In this document: positions 51,801-62,552 of the stretch, piece after piece
Layout: the number at the start of each line of letters is the position of its first letter
Numbering within the stretch: the first letter of the stretch is position 1
DNA from: Muscardinus avellanarius
Taxonomy: Eukaryota > Chordata > Mammalia > Rodentia > Gliridae
Assembly (NCBI GenBank): GCA_963383645.1
Contig: OY726565.1
Coordinates: forward strand, 37,119,529 to 37,183,528
Length of the DNA stretch: 64,000 nt
Direction: 5' to 3'
Notes under the pieces: generated by a model
Seen by the model: the letters and a program-made list of their open reading frames with translations, nothing else
Told to the model about the DNA's origin: nothing
Databases searched by the model: none
Translations under genes and position numbers: made by a program

Positions 51801-54800
51801 ATAATGACAGAAGAGCTTCTTAGTTCTGAAACTAAATCCCCCATAGGAAACTGGCCCCAAAGTTCAGGAGAATTCACTGAAGAAACGTCCGTTTGCTCAT
51901 TATTTTCATCCTTTTATTTTTTTTATTATGATTTTTTTTATTTTTATGTGAATCATATTGAAAATGGCATACATTCAGACTGTGCTTGGTGCCCTCTCCC
52001 CCTCCCACTTCCCCTTCCCTCTTCCCATCAGTGAGTGTCCAGGTTGACTATGCTACCTTCATGCTTTTACTCATGTTCAGATGTAGCTCCTCCATTAATC
52101 AACCTCAGCCTTCCTTGTCTCCTTCCCTTCCATTTCAGCTTTGCTGAGCTTTCCCCTCCGTTATCTAGAGAGTTCTATAACAACTCCTTGCTGTTTGCAA
52201 TTTTTAAGTAGTCAAGTCTCCATCTCCCTTGCAAGGTAACAGTCTGTGGCAGATCTATAAACACAGGGAGGGGGGCAGGGAGGGCTCACCACTGCTCAAG
52301 GGCCTACCTCTCCAGCTGCAGGAGAAAGGTCAGCAAAGCTCCAGCACCCTCCGGCAGACACCCTCCTTTAGGTGTAAACTCCAGCAGCACCCCAGGCCTT
52401 CAGCAGGAAACCTCTGCGCAGATTTGAAGCCAATCTTGTCCTGCTAAATTTCTGAGACTGGCCTCATATCTGCAATCATCCTGCCTCAGCCTCCCAAGTA
52501 TTATGATTACAAGCATGCTTCACCAGACCTAGCTCAGGCATTCATTTTTAACCATTAAAAAAAAAAAAAACACCACAATGAGAAGCATTAGCACAAATTG
52601 TCCATTCCAGCTTTTCCATTCTTAAATGTTATTTACATTTAAATTTTCTTTAAAAAGCCGGGTGTGGTGGTGCACGTTTGTAATCCCCACGCTTGGGAGG
52701 CTGAGACAGGAGGATTGCGCAGGTTCGAAGCCAGCCTTAGCTGGCTTAAGAGACTCTGTTTCCAAATAAAATATAAAATAGGTCTGGGAGTGTAGCCTGG
52801 AGGTAGAAGACCCCTGGGTTCCAGCCCCAGTACCACCAAAAAAAAAAAAATTTTTTTTCTTTAAAAATTAATAGGTTCTTAAGTCTCATTTAACAGATAT
52901 ACTATGTGCCTAACAACCATTATAGTAATGGGTTCATGAGTATATCCTTCTCTCAAAGCTCGTCAAGATGCATACATTAAGTGTGTTCAGCTTTTTACAT
53001 ATCAATCATACATTAATAAAATGGATTAAAATTTTTTAAATGAAATGAAATGATCACATAGGCATCAATGAGAGAATAAGCTGGGTTGAAATATGAATTT
53101 TAAATCATAATGCTTTGTCTCTACATACTACTTCCATTTTTACAGTTTGATATGATTTCAAGCCATGGCATTTTTAATGGGTGATCAGTGGAAGGCCATT
53201 ATATTGTCCATGTCATTGAGTACTAAACTGAGAAGTTTTCCCTAAGATGTGTTTTCATCTGTGACCATCATCATATGTATCTGTCCCTGGTTGAATATAT
53301 CTGCAGGATAAATCCAACTATTCTGCCAAGTCTATATACTGCCTTTCTTTTCAGCCTTGTCTCACACCAGTTTCTTTTCATCGCTCTCTTTTACACTCTT
53401 AATTCCTAGAGATAAAAACTATTTGCAATTTTTTCCTCACTTTTAGCCTTTGCATGTGTTTCCTTCTTGGTCCAGAAAACCTTTCCTCAAGCTTCATTGT
53501 AGGTACTTTTCACAGCTTGTCCCCTCCACCCAAGACCCTGTTTCCAAATAAAATATAAAAAAAAAGTCTGGGAGTATAGCCCGGAGGTAGAAAGCCTCTG
53601 GGTTCCACCCCCAGGACCACCAAAAAAAAAAAAAATTAATGTAAAGCATCATTCCTATAAACTGCAAAGAGCCTATGATGCTTATGTATTTAGACATGGA
53701 CTATTGGGAAGGATTAAAGAAAGTTTGCTAACTTTTCCATTTGTTCTTTGAAGCGCTCTTTTCAGCAAACCCTCCATATAGTCAGAGTATCTTCAAGGTC
53801 AGACAATTGGGCGTGGACTCTTCATAAGTTTCCGATCCTGTTTCTGAATCTGAGGATCATATTTTACTGGCCTTAGTTTTCTTACTCAGAAATTAAAAAC
53901 GTCCTCGAAATCCCTTTCCGAATCAAACTTGGCAACTGTTGTATAAAGAAATAACATCACCGTTCATACTCATATGTATTAACTTGTTTAACTTTTCACA
54001 CAATCCTATAAATAATTTTATATCCCTGTTTTATTTTTTGATACAGGGACATTTTACCTATGAGCTATGCCCCCTGACCCTTTTTTTTTTTTTTTTTTTT
54101 TTGAGAGAGGATCATGCCAAGTTACTAAAGTTCTTGAACCTGGGATCCTCTTGCCTCAGCCTCCCAAGTGCTAAGATTATAGGTGCACACCACTGCATCT
54201 GGCTTCATTTCCCTTTTTAACAAGTGAGGATCCTGAAGTACAAAGAAACTACTGAACAGACCCCACGTCTACCTATCTATTATCTGACAGAGCCAAGATT
54301 TCAAAACAGGCAGTCTGGCACCAGAATCCTTGTTCCTAACCACTGTTATGCTTGCTATTTTTCCCAAATAAGTATTGATGGGGAAAGAAGTACTATATTA
54401 TCCTCAGATGGCCATGCCCCTTCTAGCCTCTGAAAAGCTTACTAAGCAAAGAAGAGTTTTCTTGCACCATCTTATTTCAAAGACCCACCACTGCAGATGT
54501 GCTGTCCCTTTGCACCGCCTCTGACTTCTCTAAGGAAGGGCCCTCTGCTTGCAGCACCTGGTCACTTCCCAGGCTCCTGAGCAGGCCCACCTCGAGGCCT
54601 GCCCTCAGATACCCAAGCAGCCCACTACAGCCCAGTGCCTGCATTAGCAAAGCCGCTCGGGCCTAATCAGAAATTAATGGACAGTGCTTTGCGGTAATTT
54701 AATTTCCACAATAAACCTAATGAGCAATTTAATACAAATGTCAAAAGGAATCACTTAGTTGTTGTCTGGTTGCTTTCTCCGTGCAAACATTCATGGGAAC

Positions 54801-55503
54801 TCAGCACAGCTGCCTTTTTATAGCACCGTTAACATACATTCCGGCAGACTCAGGGAGACCCCTGTGCATTTAGTATTATTAATAAGGTTAACTGGGCACT
54901 TAATTAGCAATTTAGTGGTTAGTGCTGCATGATTGGAAGGCCCCCAAGAAGATTATTTAGCAGAATTAACAAAAAGCTTTTGTCGTCTCCTCCCTAGACA
55001 CTATCTACACCCTCCTAAGGAAGGCTGATTCTTAATCAACAGTAGACAGGTTCACAAAGAGGGCACACATGAACAAGGAAGCTCTCCACCTGAGCCAGTG
55101 CCCTGGAGCACCCCTGAAGGGGAGGATGGTGCTCCCTAGCGCTGCTCCTGCTGCCGGTGCCCAACCCCAGCTGCCTCCAGACCTGAGTCCCAAAGAGCAA
55201 TGATTCAGAATTTGAATCTCCTATTCCAGTATTGCAGCTCCCACTCACGTCGTCAGTCCCTGGTGCCATTGCTGGAATACCAGGGCAGATTCCCTGTAGC
55301 CCAGAGCTGTTCATCACTGGAAGCCCACTGAGGTCTGGAGCATGCGCACTACCCTCTCCTGCCGCTCCACTTTAAAGGCCAGCCCTTCAGAGCCCAGCCT
55401 CCAAGCTCTTCTCTTTTGGGCCCATCTCAGGGGAGGGGTGGAAGCACAGAGTCTTATTACAGGGACCTCTGGGCCCCAGCCTCTCTAGACAGACTATTGA
55501 GGG

Positions 55504-55548
<45 letters not shown>

Positions 55549-58500
55549 ACTGACTGAAGGCTCTGTCTTTGCCAGTCTCCCCACTGTGTGGTCAGTGGAG
55601 GAGAAAGAAAATCAGGCTCTCAAGGAGCTAGTAATCCAGTTGGAGAGGTAGAGAAGAAGCAAGTAAATAATCCATCATCATCCTCTCTCCCCAGGTGTGA
55701 GCCAGGCACTTGTTACTTGTGAGTTGTTCTTTACAGAACTTTATGCAGTATGTATTCTTATCCCATTTTGGCTAAGATCATGGTTCAGAGAGATTAAGCA
55801 ATACACTCAAGGTCTTGCAGCCAGAAAGTAGTAAAACCAGTTGTTTTGTTTTGTTTTGCTTATACTGGGGATTAAACACAGGGACATTCTACCTCCAAGC
55901 TACACCCCCAGTCCTTTTTATTTTTTAATTTGAAACAGGGTCTAGCTAAATTGCTGTCGTTGGCCTCAAATATGCTCCTGTCTCAGCGTCCCAAGTACTG
56001 GGATTACAGGCATGCACCACCACATCCAGCCAAGTAGGACCAGTTTATTTTGTTTTGTTTTGTTTTGTTTTGGGGGTTGTGGGGGTGGAACCCAGGGCTT
56101 TTCTACCTCTGGGCTATACTGCCAGGCCTATTTTATGCTTTATGGAAACAGGGTCTCACTAAGTTGTTGAGAGCCTCACTGAGTAGCTGAGGCTGGCTTT
56201 GAATCTGTGCGATCCTCCTGTCTCAGCCTCCCAAGCACAGTATTACAAGTGTGCACCACCATGTCCAGTTTAGAACCAGTATTTAATCCCAGGCCAGCCA
56301 GGCGTGGTGGTGCACTTTGTAATCCCCTCGCTTGGGAGGCTGAGACAGGAGGATTGTGCAGGTTCGAAGCCAGCCTCAGCTGGTTTAAGAGACGCTGTTT
56401 CCAAATAAAATATAAAATAGGTCTGGGAGTGTAGCCTGAAGGTAGAAGCCCCCTAGGTTATATCCCCAGTACCACCTAAATAAATAAATAAATAAATACC
56501 CAGGCCTACACAAGGATCTCCTCACTCAAGAGCTAAGCTATCATCTTCACCACAGTTCCTATATATTCGGGAAATTAAAATGATTTTTAATATTGGCAAA
56601 AGAAAATATAATTAAAAGGCAAACCAGCCTCCTAAAAAATATTCAAAAAAAGAGTGGAGAACTTGAGGCTGTGTACCAGGAGATTATTGAAGCCACAAAG
56701 AAAACAAGATTCCCTCACAGGAGGAAGTGAGAAGCAGGGACAGGACCAGGTTCCTGCTCCCCATCAGCTTCCCTTTCTCCCTGCTGTCATCCACGCCTAA
56801 CAAACTAAGCAGCCACCCCTATCTCCAGCCTTCCTACAGGAAAGCTAAGGAAGCCATACTGGTGTGTGTGACAATGTGACCAGGGCTGAAGCTAGGGCTT
56901 AGTTGAGGCTCCCGGAATAAACAGGACAGTGCGTGAGAGGCAGAGGCTGGAGATGGGGACTTGCAGGCTCTTTAATCTGTTACTGGTGCATTGTAGTCAT
57001 ACATCTTAATGGGGTACAAGATGGTAGAGACATCCATGCACACATCACCTGGTTAGCCCTTCCCCAATTCCCGACCCATGCCCTCCCCCCTCCGTGTTTG
57101 GCTTAGTGACGGACATTGATATGTTTGTAAAAAGTCAAGTCAAGAATGGGATGGAGCCATGGAGAATGAGCGAATGGTGAGAGAGATAGAAGAGGAACCA
57201 GGAAAGAGCAGGACACTGGAAAGGGGAAACGCTACTGATTTGCAGGGGAGCCACCCTCCCGGGGAGTCCAGGGCTGAAGGAAGCAGTGGGGTTGGGGGGT
57301 AGTCTGGTGTGGCAAGGACAAACTAAGAAAACTCATGAAGTTTACATGACTCTAAGAGCAAATCTAATCTATTAGACTAGAATCTGTTTCTACTACTTTG
57401 GGTATGGTAGCTGTTTTGAATTTAATAACTTTAATGTTACAGATATTTTTCAACTCACCTAACTCAATTTAGAAAATATTATAGTGGAAATATTATTGTT
57501 AACCATAATTATATAGTCAGAAAATATTATATTACTCTGGGTAAGTGAGAGTCCTATTGCACAAATTTCCTCCAAACACCACCTTAAAATGAGTTCATGT
57601 TTTATAACCATTAAAGCAGGTCAAAACTATCCAATTACAGCTTTTAAGTAGTGGCAGAATACTTTCCTCTGAATTCAAGAATAACTGAGAACAAAGAGTT
57701 GACCTCCTTCATTGTTTCAATTTTTCATTTTCTTTTTTTCCTCTAACTCACCAAAAGTATTTAGGCTTTTTCAGTTAGGTAAGATCTGACCCAGCAGAAC
57801 CAAAGAACATTTCATAAATGTCTTTCTCTCTGCAGATGCAAAAGATATTTAAGAAATTTCTGGGATTCAAAGAAATCCATGTGTTAGGATTTAGGTAAGT
57901 AAGAGAACCGGACTCTTCTCAATTTTTAAATTACTTTCTGCCTATCCTCTTTTAAAAGCAATGTCATGAGGATTATAAGGTCCCTTTCTCTTCAACTGTT
58001 TAGCTCTGCCAAGTCCTGAAGGCTGAATACATTTCAGATAAAGGAACCATCTAATTAGAACCTGACTCGCGGTCATTTTTCAGGGGTAGGACAGGAGTCT
58101 CCTTCTGGGAGTCAGAAATACTGCCCTCTACAGAAAACTCATCTGCTGTCCTTGGCAATGTTATTAATGAACCTCTTCGGGAAATAACCTCAATAGAACC
58201 AGATTAAAAAACAAAAAGTATCAAGTAATTGCCTTCCTGTTGATTTGCCTCTTTTCCTATCAAAGACTAGATAGCATCACCATTTTAACAAAGCATGTTA
58301 CCCAAGAGAGGTGAACCTCATAAAAACTGGTCCCTGGCAGGGTCAAGGAGCTGAAAAATGAAATGGACAGGGATAGAAGTAGGAGCAAGACATCCCTGAA
58401 ATGTATCTTTTACATTAATATCTGGACCTTATTAATGTATTACACGCAAAATTATTAGATTTTTAACTAAAGAGCCAAAATCATAAAATAGTGCCATACC

Positions 58501-61006
58501 AAAAGAGGATTCAATCATGTTCCTGCAGCTTTGGTATAAAGACCCATAGCCATGACCATCCCAATGCTCTAGTACAGGTTTGTGGGTTTGGGCGAGAACT
58601 TTTACATCTTTTCTTGAAGTTCTTATTGTTCTAAACATCCACAGACAGGGTCATAAAATGGTACTTTTTTTTTTAGCAAAGTGCCACAGGGCAAATATTG
58701 GCCCTGTTGAGAGCAGAATGAGATTGTATGCCTAGCAGGGCTGTGAGAACTGGGGAGAGCAGGCCTCCGCAGAAGCTCCTCCAGCTCTCCACAGTCCATG
58801 TCTCAGAGCAGGAAGAGGCGCGGGCTGTGCCAGCGTGCAAAGAGCTTCCGGGGAGCACCGCCTGGTGATTTCCTCCAGCTATTGGGCCTTCTGATTTGCA
58901 TAACTCCAGAGGAAGGAAATATTGAAAAGTGAAAGTTATAAACAATGAAACTCCTGTTTTCCAAAGCAAACTCATTTTTCTTTATTTCAAGATGCTGCTC
59001 AGCAGTGTTCCATGTGAAATCAGATTGATTAGAAAAAAATAAAAGGTGATAGGAAAATAGTTTGCATAGTTGGTAAGGCCTTTTGAATAAATGACTGCAG
59101 TTAAAGAACACATTTCTAATCTAAAGCCACCAGAAATGATGGGACTAGTCCCCTTGGTGAATGACCAAATGCTCATTTTACCCTCCTTTCAATAAGTAAA
59201 AAACTAATTTAAAAAATTCATTTCCGAAAAAAAAAAAAGAAATGTTAGGTAATGACATTTTCCAAGGTAAAGATATGTTCAAGATGTTTCCAAAGTAAAC
59301 ATATGTCCCTGGAAGTTTAATCTTCCCAAGTGTTTATCTCAATAACAGTTTATTCTTATTTTTATCCAAGATGCTTATGAAGTTTTTGTTGTGTTTTTCA
59401 TTTGTTCATCTGTTTCATGTGTGTGGTACTGGAAATTAAACCCAAGGGCATTCTACTTCTGAGCTACAACTCTAGCCCTTATTATTTTTTTTATTTTGAA
59501 ACAAGGTCTTGCTGAGTTGCTGAGAGACTTGCTAAATTGCTGAAACTGGCCTCAAACCTATGATCCTCCTGTCTCAACTTCCCAAGTGCTGAGATTTCAG
59601 GCATGCACAACCACACCCTGCTGCCAAAGATACTTATACAGTTGTTTGATCCCATTTTCCCAATGACCTTTTCATTGTGTCATTGTGGAGATTCCTCTCC
59701 AGGACTTGGGAGGGAGAGACCTGAAATGAAGGCATGGACAATTGTCTCTTGGACAACTGACAACTTTATTCTCTAGAACTAAGTTTTTATACCTTTTTTC
59801 CCCTGCACCAAAACCACAACTTCAAAAGAAAGAAAAACATCAAAGTACAATCTCAAACACAATACAGAATGATTGATATAAAACATACGTCATGTGCTTG
59901 CAGAATACAATCATGGAGGGGAAATTAAAAAACAAGAAGAAACAAAGAGGCCCAGTTAAAGATTATTAAAAGCATGATTACAGCCAATTCCCGCTCTCAC
60001 CGGTGGGTTGGGGGTAAGAAATTCTGGAAAGACCAGAAGTCACCCAGAGTCTCAGAAAGCTTGACCTTTCGCCAAACTGCCTTAACTCTTTTGGAACCTT
60101 TCGTTCCTCAGGCTTCTTTCATGTCCTCCATCAGTCATGAGGATCTTAGTCTCCCATGAAGTATGTGGCCCTCGAACACAAGAATGATATGATGGTGAGG
60201 AGGACAAACCTTTGGTCCTTAATCACAACACTCAGGATATTGCAAATTGAGCTTATTATAAAGGAAATTGGGTTCTTATGAGTCCAGATCCCAATAGAAG
60301 ATTTGAAATCCCATGAGTTTTCTGCTTCTGTCATTTCTTCCGTTCATTTCTATAGAAGATGATTTATAGTTTCACATGTATTTCTCATTCAGTTCTCTAA
60401 CGCAACTGGAAAGTAGTTAGGACATTTGCTATTAGCATATTGTTAAAATGACCAAGAAGAGATTAAATATTACTTTGCCCCTCATAGCAAATGTGGGAAA
60501 CTATCAACAATCATTCATTGTATTTGGAGAGTAAACTTTGTAATAGCCAAGAACCAGAAACAACCAAAATGTCCATCAATAGAGCAATAGACAAACAATT
60601 GTAGCATATTCTTGCTAGAGACTTCTCAACAAAGAAATGAATTGCAATACACAAAAACGTGTATATCTCAAAAAAAACATGCTGAGTGAAAGAAACCAAA
60701 CTAATGTAGATTTTTTAAAATCTATGTTGTATTTAACCTTCTAATTTAACATAAATTCTGGAAAATGCAAACTAATTTATAATGTCAGAAACTAGATCAG
60801 AAGTTACTTGGAAGGAGTCAGGCATACTGGTACCTACCTGTAATCCCAGTACTTAAGAAGCTGAGACAGGAGGATCACAGGTTCCAGGCCAACCTCAGCA
60901 ACTTAGAGAGGTACTCAGTAGTTTAGTGAGACTCTGTTTGCAAATAAAAAATAAAATAAGGATGGGGGTGTTGATTGGAGGTAGATCTCCCCTAAGTTCA
61001 AACCCC

Positions 61007-61046
<40 letters not shown>

Positions 61047-62519
61047 CGTTTGGAGCCCAAGAAGAGGAGGAGGGAAGGAAGGATTACAAGGAGCATGATA
61101 AAGCTCTGGGGTGAAGAATAAGCACCCTGTCTTAATTGTAGTAGTGGTTTATAGGTATATAGCATCAAACTCATCAAATCATATGTTTGGTTTACTTATG
61201 CAATGATATATCAATAAAACATTTTGTTTTAGAATTTTTTTGTGTGTGTGTGTGTATATGTGGTACCAAGGATTGAACCGAGGAGATTCTACCTCTGAGT
61301 TGCTGAGGCTAGTTGTAAACCTTCGGTCCTTCCATCTCAGCCTGCCAAGTACTAGAATTACAGACTTGCACCACTATGCCCAGCTTGTTTTAGAATTTTA
61401 TTGGTGCAATATACTTATGCACCATAGTGATTGTCAACAAAATACATTTTTATATGCACAAAACATCTCTTAGTGTGGTTTCCTCCTAATACCATTCCAC
61501 CACACCCCTCCTCCCTCCCTGTACATGCGAGCAAAGGTGTTAGTGACACCTTCAAATGTGGATATTATATTATTTGGTCTGTTTCCTTCCTCAAGCCTCT
61601 TTTTCCTCTTCCCTCCTCTCCCCCCAAACCCTTTCCATTATTATACTTATTCCTTACTATCCCTTATCATCATGAAGGCCCTTTTCTTTCCTGGTTTCTC
61701 TCTATTGTTTACATATGAGAGAAAACATTCAACCATTGACTTTTTGAGATGGTTGATAAGGTCTTGGCCCAGGAAGCCCCGCCTCCCTGCTGAGTTTTAT
61801 GGATTGCAAAATATTGCTGAAAACAAGCAGGAGGCCGGTCCTGGGTGAACATCTGGTTGGTACAGAAGCAAACAGTCCCTACGGAACAGCGCTGGTTAGA
61901 GTGTCACGGATTCTCCTTGCCTCCACGGAAGCAAAGTGGTAGCAAGTCTGTCTGTTTTCAGTCATGTTCCATCAGAGGATAAAATATAGATAAATTCAGA
62001 GTTCAGGCAGAAAAACCAGCCCCACTAATCCTATCACATGTGGCTTTGTGATCAATTATTATTTGAAATGTAAAGAGAGAAAACTGAATATAGCCCCTAA
62101 AGTCAATTTATATACATGCCCAGAAAACTCTAAAATGTATCATCCGTTTGGAGACCAAAGGGCCCTTTTTCAAGCAGAAGCAGGTGGTGGTGTGGCCTCA
62201 GGCTAATACTTTCCTTCTCTGTCCATGTTTTCACATCTTTGAAGTAGAGATTGTGTTGTTGAAAAGATTTAATGAGAATGCATGCGACCACTTGGTGCAG
62301 ACCACCCACTCAGTAAACAGGTGGTTGCTTCCCTTGCAATCTGCCCCATGGTGAATTGAACCAATCACTCAAAGTTTGGTGATTAAAGCAATTCAAAAAC
62401 ATAGTCAACAGCTGGGTGTGGTGGTGCATACCTGTAATCCCAGTAAAATATGGCTGAGGGTATAGCTTGGAGGTAGAAATTCCCTGGGTTCAATCCCCTG
62501 TACCAATAATTAGATAGAT

Positions 62520-62552
<33 letters not shown>

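Larger units (their letters stand above)
51185..52441 (-). mobile_element. Retrocopy-like insertion of unidentified transcript, itself carrying an L1 fragment
   Basis: Begins with a TTTC-rich run (antisense A-rich tail) and is flanked by a 12 bp target-site duplication, so it was inserted by the L1 machinery. The non-L1 parts (51211-51900 and 52175-52441) match no repeat family or protein I recognise; they may be the 3' UTR of a gene. A TA/TATG repeat lies at 51585-51643. Confidence 0.6.
51055..52534 (-). repeat. B1-dID-like SINE split by a 1.26 kb insertion
   Basis: The antisense right half (51055-51184) and left half (52442-52534) of a SINE share the border sequence tgctaaatttct at 51173-51184 and 52442-52453, a 12 bp target-site duplication around the inserted DNA. 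Confidence 0.9.
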
